From Zonotrichia leucophrys gambelii (lineage: Eukaryota > Chordata > Aves > Passeriformes > Passerellidae): DNA of 64,000 bases. Below are positions 35,439 through 44,340 of the stretch, piece after piece. Under the pieces are notes generated by a model. It had not been told where the DNA came from. It searched no databases and worked only from the letters and a program-made list of their open reading frames with translations. Position 1 is the first letter of the stretch; each line of letters starts with the position of its first letter. The stretch spans positions 45,351,229 to 45,415,228 of the forward strand of contig NC_088169.1 in the NCBI RefSeq assembly GCF_028769735.1. The letters run 5' to 3'. The position numbers and the translations under genes are program-made.

Positions 35439-36406
35439 TCCTCCTTGCTCTCTTCCCTTTCCCGCTTCCGCCTGTACTCCAGGTAATCGTGGCGCATCGG
35501 GCACTGGGGCATCCAATGCCCGACTTTGCCACAAAGATGGCAGGGGTGGGTGGCTGATGACCTTCTGCCGGACCCAGGTGTTGGGGGTCCGGCAACGGGG
35601 GCAGCTTCCATGAAGTCCGGCTCGGGGCATTCAGCAAGAGCCACAGATGTTCTCTTGGGCCGTGGTGCCAGAGAGACCTGGCGCACCACGACCTCAATCA
35701 TGGCCTCTATCGTGGGCCGGGGACTTCGAGGGAGAGTTCTTATAGCCTTGCGGCACTCAGCGTTGGCATTGCTGAATGCCATCCGCTGAAGCAACCTCTC
35801 CCTGTCATCATCCCCGAGCGCCTGCGCCTCTACATATCGGTAGAGGCGCTCGATAAAGGCCATGTATGGCTCTTGCGCTCCTTGCCGGACCTCATCCTCC
35901 TCCCATTGGGAGGTCACCACCTCCAGCTTGAAGAAGGCCCGCTCAGCTGCCCGAGCGGTCTCCACAAGCTGGGAGGGGAATAAGGCTTTCGCCTGAGCTG
36001 CCCCCTCTGCCCACTGTCCCTCACCCAAAAGGTGTTCCTGGGTGATTACCAGACCGTCTGCATCATGAGACATTGCAGGATTCCCCCACATATTTGGGAG
36101 AACCTCCAATATCTCCCTCCTCCATTCCCCCACCCAGACCCTAAATTCCATGGGCCTAGCAAGGCTGGAGAAGAGGGCCCTCAGGTCAGCCGGCACCAGA
36201 TCTCCCTGTGCAAGGGCATTGCGGAGCATACCCCGGAAGTACTCTGACCCCCGGGAGTAGTCCTTCTGCGCCTTGCACAGCTCCTTGATCCGGGCCTGTG
36301 CTAAAGGCACCCACTGGGCCTGAGGGGTCCCCTCCCCACTCAGGTGGTAGGTAACCGGAGCGGCTTCCAACAAGGGCGCCTGCTCCGGCTTCCAGTCATC
36401 CACCCT
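35429..36406 (-). pseudogene. gag: Gag 3' part: capsid and nucleocapsid
   Basis: Capsid and nucleocapsid part of Gag, in another frame than the matrix part; the crossover is placed at the G8 run (36407-36414). The frame stays open upstream to 36736. In that numbering the capsid probably begins at Pro127 (APVT), as is typical of betaretroviral capsids. The major homology region is around 285-305 (RQGAQEPYMAFIERLYRY). A single CCHC zinc knuckle follows (C399, C402, H407, C412). The charged C-terminus ends at the slippery heptamer. Only one knuckle is visible, where alpha- and betaretroviral Gags usually have two. Confidence 0.88.
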
Positions 36407-36414
36407 CCCCCCCC
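36407..36414 (-). other. G8 homopolymer at the apparent gag break
   Basis: Eight G on the proviral strand. The upstream frame holds the PPxY/PSAP region and the downstream frame holds the capsid. This is the most likely position of the 1-nt shift. Confidence 0.7.
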
Positions 36415-37389
36415 GGAACACAAAGCGTGGGAACTGGAAGGAGGAGCGTGGGAACCGGAACTGGAGGAGGTTGAGGCGGGGTCTGGCAATGACGCAGGGT
36501 GAGGGAGTGGGCGTGACCAACCACCCCTCTCCGCCCCCTGGGTGACGCTCGGAGGCGGAGGGAAGTACAAAGGCGGAGCGGGGGAGGAGCGAATGGGGGG
36601 CTGAGCCGGGGGAGGAGTTTGGGGAGGAGCTGATTGAGGGGCGGAGGACGGAGGAATGGGTGGGGCGGAGGGAGGATATGAGGGAGGGGTAACCGAAAAG
36701 GAGGTTGGGTCTGGAGGAAGGAAGGGGTTGGGGCAAGGGAGGAAGGGGTTAACCGAAGAAGAAGGAGCCCTGGCGGGAACGACCACGTGGCCGCCGCCAT
36801 CTTGGGCTCCCAGGGAGCCATTTTGCGGATCATCTACAAACCTAACAACCTTGGGTTTCTCAACTGGGGATTTGGGAACTGGGGTAGAGGGTGAGGAAAG
36901 AAGAGGAACCTGGCCAGGGCTCCTCGAAGGGGGAGGCTGAGCAGGTCGAGGGGGAGCAGGGGAGGGATGGACCCCCTGCCTCTTGTCGGCCTTCAAAATC
37001 CCCCTCGAGGGCTCCTGCCTAAGGGGAGAAGGAAAGGATTGAGGGGTAAGGGCAACAGAACGAGGAGAACGGGGGGATAAACTAAAACTTGCGGGTCTTT
37101 TCTTAGGTTCTCCTGACGAGCGGAGTGTCGCAAGCACTCTGCCCGCCCAGAATGCCACGGTTGCTAATTTCGTCTCCCCGGAATTAACAGCTTCTTCCAA
37201 TTTGGCCAAAACGGCTGCCCAAAACCGTGGCTGCTTGGCAAGTTCCGGGGAAACTTCGGGGAACTTTGAAAAGACCCACTTAACTAAAAACTTTAACTCT
37301 TGCTTGGGGGCCTTCTGACCACCCCCAAGCAGCAAACCTTTAACAACATAATAGACCTCCTTTTGGGATTTTCCCAAGCCAGCACCCAT
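36407..37389 (-). pseudogene. gag: Gag 5' part: matrix and proline-rich domain
   Basis: Begins at ATG 37389 in a strong Kozak context (GCCATGG) with Gly2, a likely myristoylation site. Residues 1-95 resemble a betaretroviral matrix domain. Residues 100-290 are rich in Pro and Ser and carry PPSY (235-238) and PSAP (240-243), two late-budding motifs. The frame runs on to 36340, but homology to the capsid continues in another frame. The likely break is the G8 run at 36407-36414. A 1-nt indel there is either a mutation or an assembly or sequencing error at a homopolymer. The proline-rich segment is GC-rich, so open frames also appear in the other phases and on the opposite strand. Confidence 0.85.
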
Positions 37390-37975
37390 GGCACCTTTCT
37401 AGTGCAGGAACCGCTGTCACTAGAAAGGGGAAAATCCACTGGTGGTACAACCACCCGCCTGAAAAATAACAAAAACTAAAACAACAAGCTACTCGCCACC
37501 AGCTCCTGCTCCCCCACTGTCCCCAAGTCTGGGGTTTCAGCAAAGGGAAAAAGGATTTGGGTGGTGGGTCCGGGCCCCAAGTCTGGGGATACCGACCCCA
37601 CAGGGAAGATAAAACAAAAAAGGCGCGGGGGTGAGGAAGAGCCTCAGGGGAAGAGGGTGGGGGGTAGGTCCCCAATGCAGGGCATGTACCCCTAGGGGAA
37701 GGTTAAAAAGGCAGGGGGGAAGTCGGAATGGTCCCCAGAGCGGGGCCCGATCTTACCAGCCTGGTGGCGACAGCAAAAGAAAAATCAGGTGGGGGTCTTC
37801 GTCTCTGGGGTCGTCCTCACTGGGTGCGAGGAGTCTCGATCCCGATCCCCAGGGAGCGCTGCCCTTAAAACAGGGCCTGCTACTACCTGGGGTAGCGCGG
37901 CGTCCAAAGGAACAAAATGTCCAACACCGCAGGGTCCGGTGGTCAGCTGTCCAAGTGGTCAGTGGTCCACTTCAG
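37390..37975 (-). other. Proviral leader with splice donor
   Basis: 586 nt between PBS and gag ATG, containing a good splice donor (see 37751-37760). It is G/C-rich. The packaging signal cannot be located from sequence alone. A plus-strand frame crossing into the LTR is a chance open frame. Confidence 0.75.
37751..37760 (-). promoter_or_regulatory. Candidate major splice donor
   Basis: GCTG|GTAAGA on the proviral strand with GT at 37756-37755, about 220 nt after the PBS and well before gag. It matches the consensus donor well and could pair with the acceptor at 31651 for the env mRNA. Confidence 0.65.
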
Positions 37976-37993
37976 GCCCCACGTTGGGCGCCA
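37976..37993 (-). promoter_or_regulatory. Primer-binding site for tRNA-Lys1,2
   Basis: On the proviral strand TGGCGCCCAACGTGGGGC begins 3 nt after the 5' LTR. It matches the 3' end of tRNA-Lys1,2 as I know it at all 18 positions. Among class II retroviruses this primer is used by simian type D betaretroviruses. Alpharetroviruses usually use tRNA-Trp. Confidence 0.85.
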
Positions 37994-38177
37994 CACTGCG
38001 CGAGGGCGAACGCGGCCCTAGGTCCGGCTAGCTCGAGGGGTGTGAAGGCCAACGCCCCTGCGCATCCAAAGCCAGCCCCCTTCGGCGTCCTGGCCTCAGG
38101 CTGGGCTGGTGGAAGAGCTCGGAGTTGCGCACGTGAGACGAATAAGGAGGTGACCACTTGCTGGGGTGAACAGTCGG

Positions 38178-38183
38178 TTTATT
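38178..38183 (-). terminator. Polyadenylation signal in the 5' LTR
   Basis: AATAAA on the proviral strand, the counterpart of 29628-29633. In a 5' LTR it would normally be bypassed. Confidence 0.7.
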
Positions 38184-38255
38184 GGGTGATCCGGAGGCAC
38201 CAACAAGGAGGGGCACCAACCAGCAAAATGGCCCCGAACAGGGGGAGCGACAAGG

Positions 38256-38262
38256 TTTTATA
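38256..38262 (-). promoter_or_regulatory. TATA box of the 5' LTR promoter
   Basis: TATAAAA in the same context as the 3' LTR copy. Inverted CCAAT boxes lie upstream, toward 38300-38400. Confidence 0.75.
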
Positions 38263-38682
38263 GGGAAGGGGAGGAGAGAGGAGGGGAGCCCAGCTATCCA
38301 ATGGGGAAACTCAAAGGGAGGTACTGAACGTAACTGACATACACTAGAAACCAATGAATACAAAGTAAAGGAGGGGCCCCGGGACCACAGCCAATCACAA
38401 CCCCCAGAGAGGAGAAGGTTCTCGAAACCTGGGAGGAGTGGGGGATGATTGACTGTGCCCAGGGAGGAGAAAAACATCTACTTATAAGGTGGGATGAGGG
38501 AGGAGCGGTCATACAAACTGTAACATTAGCAACTAAAAATAGCACGGTAACTAGGCAACTTAACTGACAAGGAGGCAGTGGCGGGAAAAACTGGGGAGAG
38601 AGGAACCATTTACAAAGAACAAAAGAGGGTACATTACATAAAATGGGGGAGTAAACTGAGAAACTTAAAACACACTACAACA

Positions 38683-38688
38683 TCTAGG
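38683..38688 (-). repeat. Proviral target-site duplication, right copy (TCTAGG)
   Basis: Exact match to 29440-29445 directly after the terminal CA. No deletion is visible at either end. Confidence 0.95.
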
Positions 38689-38849
38689 TACAAGTCTGCA
38701 GGAACAGCAGAAGCCATCTTCTTGGCGCCAGCTTCCAGGCTTTGCCATCATGGGAGTTTCACCTTGCCACCCTATAGAGGCCCAGAAGATAAGCTGATAA
38801 TGTTATATCTCAAACACTAATAGCTGGAGAGACACGGAGCCAACCAAGG

Positions 38850-39320
38850 ACTGTGGGTGATAACAGCCAAGGAATGTTGCTAATAACACTTCTGTGAGAA
38901 ATAACGGAATATGGCGGGAGAAGGGCAGGAAACACGGAGATAAGGCAGGACTTTCCAGGGGAAAAGTCCTTGTTCTAGTTCCTGGAAATAAGCACAACAC
39001 AGTGTAGCACAAGTGAAAGAATGAGGCTGAAAATGGCATGGACATGAGGGGGATTAAGACCACCAAAGACTTCTAAAGCCCTCCAACCCATTTCCAGAAA
39101 GGTTTAGAAGAACAGACTGTAACTGATCACTAATTTGCATAGAAAGTGAGAAACTTTTCTCTAAGAAGGTACTCCCACCAAGCCCAGTACATTTGCTTTG
39201 TGTGAGCCCCAGGACTCTGAATACCCCAGCAGGATCTACGGATTTACACTGCAGCCAGGACCGACCCTTCCTTCCTTCCTTCCGCCACTTCCGCCACTTC
39301 CTTCCGCCACTTCCTTCCAT
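38850..39320 (+). mobile_element. Possible LTR-like fragment of an older ERV
   Basis: The segment with ATAACGGAATATGGCGGGAG, GGAAATAAGCACAACACAGTG and TGTGAGCCCCAGGACTCTGAATACCCC recalls a songbird ERV LTR. It ends in a CTTCC/CGCCACTT simple repeat, and no poly(A) part follows. Boundaries and family are uncertain. The provirus would have inserted just beside this older element. Confidence 0.4.
39267..39318 (+). repeat. CTTCC / CGCCACTTC simple repeat
   Basis: Short alternation of CTTCC and TTCCGCCAC units over about 50 bp. Confidence 0.75.
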
Positions 39321-39601
39321 TAATCTATGCTATTTTATTCAGAATGCATTTATAGTGTATTAAATAGTTAAAGGTATTTTCTCTACCTTGAGTTAATTCA
39401 AAATTTTGGAAAGTTGTCTAACTGTAGGGAGAGGTAATTTCATCATCTCTCTCTCCCTTCCCTCTACACTGTTATCCAAAACACATGCTATGTATTTATG
39501 CTAGGAGGTCAGGGACTAACAAAGCAATTTCCATGTCAAGTGTGTAAGTTACTATAAAACTTTGTAAGCCTTTGCAGATGCTCTGACTTTTGTAGTTCAT
39601 T
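39321..39601. other. Non-coding DNA
   Basis: AT-rich with nothing recognised. Confidence 0.5.
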
Positions 39602-39958
39602 TCAACCATGGGCAGCTGTGAACCTTGGGTGCTCCTTTTCACACGTGATTGGGATGTCACACGCCCTGACATGCAAAAACTCTGCCTGTCTCGCTTCTAC
39701 AGTTGGAAATTTGAACTCTTGAAGCTGCAGTTGCTTGGAAAAGAGCCATTCAACTGCTTTCCTTTCATCTCTGATGCTGCTCAGTCTGCTGACCTCCTCC
39801 TGCAGATCTTTCACTTGGTGGCACAGCTTCTTGACAACTGCACAGCTGCTACAAGCTGTAAAACCATCTGGCCTAACCTCAGTGAGTGGTCCCAGGCACT
39901 CCCTGCAGTTTGAGATTTGTAGATCTGAACCCTCTTTCTGAGGATTTGTCTGGGTCAA
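39602..39958 (-). pseudogene. Retroelement ORF1-like fragment with cysteine cluster and coiled coil
   Basis: A minus-strand frame of about 118 codons. It has two Cys pairs (CREC and CSSC, about 19 residues apart) followed by a heptad-like segment with LQEEVSRLSSIRDE and a KQLQLQE stretch. This layout recalls the ORF1 proteins of avian retroelements such as CR1, in which a cysteine cluster precedes a coiled coil. It has no proper ATG. Related-looking coding sequence appears upstream (39969-40190) in another frame, so the gene is broken. The assignment is from recalled patterns only, and a host zinc-binding protein remigrated as a retrocopy is an alternative. Confidence 0.45.
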
Positions 39959-40199
39959 GCCTTGGATGTCACTGGGACAATAGCTCTGACAGCAGCTGGG
40001 AGCCGTGCTCTGTCACGATGTCACCACCATTGCTGGGGACGTATGTGTGCTGTTTGGCACAGAGCTGCTGGCTCTGGGTTTGTGCCTTTCTGCACAAACT
40101 GCTGCATGTGTGAGCTGCCTCAGTTAGCCACACACACGCTGATGTGCATAGTACAGCTTCAGTACTCACCTCACAATGAGGTACACTCAATGTAATTAT

Positions 40200-42359
40200 T
40201 TAAAAATTAAGCACTTTAACCCAGCCTGTTATTTAAAGTGACTGACTTAAGGGTCTACCTTAACTTCTGGAGCAGTCTGGAGATGGTGTTAAGACATTCT
40301 AAAGGGTAGAACCAGGTCAAACTGCATCTTGTAGATAACTAATATCATACTGTGTTTTGCAGAATGTTCCATCCATCGTTTCATTACTTCCTGATATTCT
40401 CCTCAGCATAGTTATAACATGCAAAATTTGGTGTTTGATCTCTTTTTATATCACTTCTACAAGAAAGGAAAGGAATGGTTACCTGGAGTTACTTATCTCA
40501 TTCACAGAATGGGAGCTGCAACTTTAATTTCACACTTATCTGAAAGGATGCTATTCTGCTCAAGACAAAATAGTTTTACTTTGAGTTTTATTTTGTTATT
40601 GAGTGAACATTTAGTGAAAGATTCATATATTTCTCTGCTACTAGAGAACTTAATTTCAGCAAACATCGTGTGCAGGTTAAACAACAAAAACACAACAGAA
40701 AAGGATAACTGAATAAATCTGCTTATTTCTCTAGGAAATAACAAATTGGGTTCTTGGATCTCTATTGATAAAATTTCACCTGAATTTGCAAAGATTAAAA
40801 CCAACTGACATATTCTGCCACACCTAATAGCGTTTTATAATCTTGTTGCAGATAGTATGCTCCTGTGAGTGACATGGATTTCATTTTTCCCATAGCTTAC
40901 CAAAAGATGTGCACCCAGCATATTTTGCCTGGCCAAAAATCTTATGAATAGCATGTGAAAAAAAATATTTGTACATGACAAAATTCTGGGAGAGAATTAA
41001 CAAAGAATCATGCAAGAAGCTAAATGGAATTTGCAAAACTGTCTTGTATTTAAATGGGAATAACTTCCAGTGGGTTTTTTCCTGTGCATGTGTGGATGCT
41101 AGTGAACTTTGAGCACCTAAATGGAGTTGTCTAACAATTCAAAATTTCTACAGTGTTTGGTGCTAACAGCAAATCAACTTTCTGATTCATTATATTTTTT
41201 TGTGCCAAGAATTTTACACCTTCACTATTTTAAATTGTAGGTTAGAAAGTAGGAACTTTGTATTTTATACCTAATGGACAGATAGGACAGATAAATTGGT
41301 TTTAAAACTATAAACTCCCCACATGCAATTTGTGATACAATCACAAAGATTTCTGTGAGATTGGTTTTAAGATTGCTCTTTCTACCTTCTATTGAAGCTG
41401 CTTTTCTGTTGAAAATTATTACTCTGAAGAGTAATCAATCTGATTTCTTGTGTCACAGGACCACACATTTTGTCCACCCAGCTAGTATTCCACAATCTGT
41501 CTAAATTGGGTTTTGGAAATTCTTTTCTCTTGATCTCAATTTCTCTTTTGCACCATACTTCCATATTAGTTGAAAGCAATTTGAAAGAAAAAAGTATTTT
41601 TCGTCCCCAAAGTGAATAACTAGTAATCTAGACACATGCTCTGTTCCTGCTTCCTAAGGTTGGAATGAAGAACTACATTATAAAGTTAGGTTATTATGAA
41701 GAACATGGGGCAGCCAAATGACACAGAAATAATGTCAAAAAACCCATAGTGGATGTAAAGTTTACCTTGAGTGCTTCAAATGGTCCACATTTCTTCCAAG
41801 AAGAAAATAGTCCCCATTCTCATCTTGTATTTGTGTTCAGACCGTTGTAATCAGAGAAAAAAAGCAAGCAAGAAAAGAAAGTATTATGTCTACCTCCTAG
41901 TGGCTAGAATAGTTTGCTGACAATCTGTTTAACTACACTGCTGTTCATTAAACTGAGAAATTAATTCTATTCAAGCACTGAAATACAGGGTTCTCTTCCA
42001 TACTTGTACAATGCTCAAAAGTTTGTTAATTTCCTGAAACCTGAAGGATAAGTTGCAGTAGTTTTGAGCTTCTTAAGATTTTTACATTTTTCTAGAGAGT
42101 CTTTCCAGTCCAATAAATTATCTTGTCAATGGGTCACTGAATTAAACCCAGATGTACTTTAATTTACTTAAAATAAGTGAGAGGAGGAGGTAGGCTCTAG
42201 TATTATATTATGGAGCAAAATATTAAATGGTATTCATTTAGTGTAACTGCAATAGGATTTCACCCAGTAAGAATATAATGAACAGTGGAGAAATTTATTT
42301 TCAAACTACCTTTATTATAAATACAGTATGTAGGGGGATAGCATATAAGAAAATAAAGA
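40200..42359. other. AT-rich non-coding DNA
   Basis: No credible gene or recognised repeat. The short frames near 40419-40804 overlap on opposite strands and resemble nothing known. Confidence 0.5.
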
Positions 42360-42660
42360 TAGTGTAGAAAGTAATCTTACCCCTAATGAGTTGCAGCTGG
42401 GCTAATTATCAAAGATTAGGAATAGGCCTGACTTTAACAGACCACAGCTGTAACCAATGAGAAGAAGAGTGCTATAAAAGAGTGGAGTGGCTGGTTGAGC
42501 AGGGATTGGGAATCAGTTGGCTGCTTTGTGAAGAAGAAAGAGTCAGTGCTCTGAGAAGCTACCCATGTGAAACACCAACAAGGTATGAAGATTTTACAAT
42601 AAGAACACAACAGTACGGAACCCCTGAAATAAGATAGCAACGACAGTAGCCCTGGGATTT
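42360..42660 (+). mobile_element. Promoter-like repeat, probable LTR
   Basis: Carries CCAAT at 42454-42458 and TATAAAA at 42473-42479, followed by a purine-rich region (GAAGAAGAAAGAG). It resembles a songbird repeat of LTR type, but clear TG...CA ends and a target-site duplication were not located. It may alternatively be a host promoter, although no gene follows it. Confidence 0.4.
42454..42479 (+). promoter_or_regulatory. CCAAT box plus TATA box
   Basis: CCAAT (42454-42458) and TATAAAA (42473-42479) are 14 bp apart, the tightest promoter-like pairing seen outside the proviral LTRs. Confidence 0.5.
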
Positions 42661-42852
42661 AGGGAAGTTTTGTTTTCCTGTTTGATTCATCTTTTAACTT
42701 ATTTTCATTTTTAGCAAATCTTTAATTTAGGGATCAAAAGCACTTAAATATTTTCTAACATTTTCACTTGTAGCTATATATATTTTAGGCAGATTGTACC
42801 AAAATGTTGAGATCAACTCAGTTGCATTATACTGGAGAGTGCAACACAAACC

Positions 42853-43270
42853 ACTTGTCTAGGCCATAATACATCGGCTTCTTTAGAAGCAGGTTGTGGG
42901 AAATGTTATTGGAAGTCTTGGATAAATCAAAGTGGACCATGATGCCCCACACCTTGATGCACATCAAATGATCAGGTTGCTTTGTCAGAGGAGATGATCA
43001 GGTTACCAAGAATGATCTTCCACTGAGGAATCCAGGCTGGCTTTCTCCAGTCACAGATTTCATTCAACTTCTGAGAGGAGTCTTTGTTCCATAACTTTTG
43101 CAGGGACTGCTATATGACTGAGGCGACTATAATTTCCTGTACTCTGCTGTAAGGATGGGGATGACAGTTGTACCAGGTTTGTAGCTGTGTGACTTAAGGC
43201 ATCTCAGCAAGATGCCTCTCTTGGCATCTGAGGCTGAGCAAGGGAGCCTGTTAATTTATGACAACAGCCA
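42853..43270 (-). mobile_element. CR1 LINE fragment
   Basis: Diverged minus-strand CR1 RT segment. Blocks such as GGTTGTGGGAAATGTTATTGGAAGTCTTGG and AGGAATCCAGGCTGGCTTTCTCCAG follow the CR1 order. It is inactive and the boundaries are approximate. Confidence 0.65.
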
Positions 43271-44014
43271 GGGGAAAGAAAAAACAGTGAAGCAGCTGGA
43301 TGTTGCAGTTGTGACTGCTGTTCTTCTGCTTTTAATGTTCTAAAATTGAAAGGAGACAGAATATTTTGGCAACTGCAAAAAGAGGACCTGCTCCCTGAGT
43401 TACTGAGAAATATATGCTTGTATCATTCCAATTATGACTGAATTTCCTTGAAATAAAATTGGATAGCAGTAGAATGGAGCCAGTTAGGACAGACTTTTTT
43501 TTTACGTGTTGGTTGGTTGGTTTTGTATATGTGTTTGTTTGCTTCAAAAAGAGTTTAGCTGAGTTTTTCTTCCTTGGTGTGAAAGGCAATGAAAAAGAAT
43601 AGAATCGGTGTCAGAGAAGAAAGCACCAACGTAGTTCTTTAAATAGATCTTGTTGTGGTTAACTGCAGCAGAAACAAATTAACATATCCATAATAGTAAT
43701 TTTAAGCTTTAGCTTTTTTTAGTTACTCATTGAATGTGTAAGTATAAAAGGAAGAGCATAGCACTCATCCTTTTCTCTAAATCATACAAATTTTGCCTCT
43801 GAGGATTTGTGTACTGTGATACACAATCTTCCTTAATTTTAGTCTGAGGACCCTGTGTTATGCATAAGAAGCGATGGAGCAGACTATAAAACAAAAATCC
43901 GCAAGCAATAAAAACAACATACTTATGTGCACAGTATCTCAAATACTCAATAACTGACAATGAGAGAAATTAATGAATGTATTTTCTATTTATTTTTCAT
44001 TGATACATTGGTTT
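43271..44014. other. Non-coding DNA with a T/G tract
   Basis: No gene. A T/G-rich tract (GGTTGGTTGGTTTTG) lies near 43490-43550. Confidence 0.5.
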
Positions 44015-44340
44015 AGAGAAGAATTATGGCCAAAAGGACCTCTGAAAGTCATCCAAATTTCTGCTCAAAAGCTGAATCTTGAACCTTGAGGCTAGCAATT
44101 CTTCAACCTTACAAGACAACTTTTTCCAATGTTTACAGCTCTTGTGATAATTTTCCCTATTACGTGGTGGGAATTTTCAGTGTTCCACCTTGTGTCTGTT
44201 GATACTTGTCCTATCCAATGTGCATCTGTCTCACCAGGGAAAGCTGGGAGAAAAAATGACATTGATTTCCCAATCTATGTTCTTTGTCACTGTCCCCTTG
44301 CTGCACCTCTTACACAGAGATGGCAAAAAGAACTAATAGA
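44015..44340 (-). mobile_element. Diverged CR1 LINE 3' fragment
   Basis: The segment has the CR1 tail order in degraded form: AAGGACCTCTGAAAGTCATCC, CTGCTCAAAAGCTGAATC, and GGTGGGAATTTTCAGTGTTCCACCTTGTGTCTGTTGATACTTGTCC. It is old and strongly mutated. Confidence 0.6.

Larger units (their letters stand above)
29446..38682 (-). mobile_element. Near-complete class II endogenous provirus
   Basis: A 9.24-kb provirus in the minus orientation with both LTRs, a PBS matching tRNA-Lys1,2, a leader with splice donor, gag, pro-pol and env, a polypurine tract and a 6-bp target-site duplication. It is clearly richer in GC than the surrounding DNA. The two LTRs differ at about 11 positions plus one single-base length difference over 686 bp, by my hand comparison. 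That indicates a fairly recent insertion. Gag and pol each have one apparent 1-nt break, and env is uninterrupted. Gag, the dUTPase-like segment and the lysine PBS are betaretrovirus-like, while the envelope is alpharetrovirus-like. This is an avian alpha/beta-type ERV, and exact family membership needs a library search. Confidence 0.95.
37997..38682 (-). repeat. 5' LTR of the provirus
   Basis: A 686-bp LTR, TG...CA, with TATAAAA at 38256-38262 and AATAAA at 38178-38183. Inverted CCAAT boxes lie in U3. It is nearly identical to the 3' LTR except for a cluster of differences near the U5 end. It would be the active promoter for the provirus. Confidence 0.95.

Noticed and set aside
36396..36833. 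Third-phase frame (145 codons) in the Gag proline-rich region
   Set aside because: It lies in a stretch where all phases are open because of G/C bias. The PPxY and PSAP motifs place the real Gag in another phase.
37631..38263. 210-codon antisense frame across the leader and 5' LTR
   Set aside because: It is opposite to the viral genes and shares sequence with the antisense LTR shadow. There are no recognisable motifs, and GC-rich DNA leaves such frames open.
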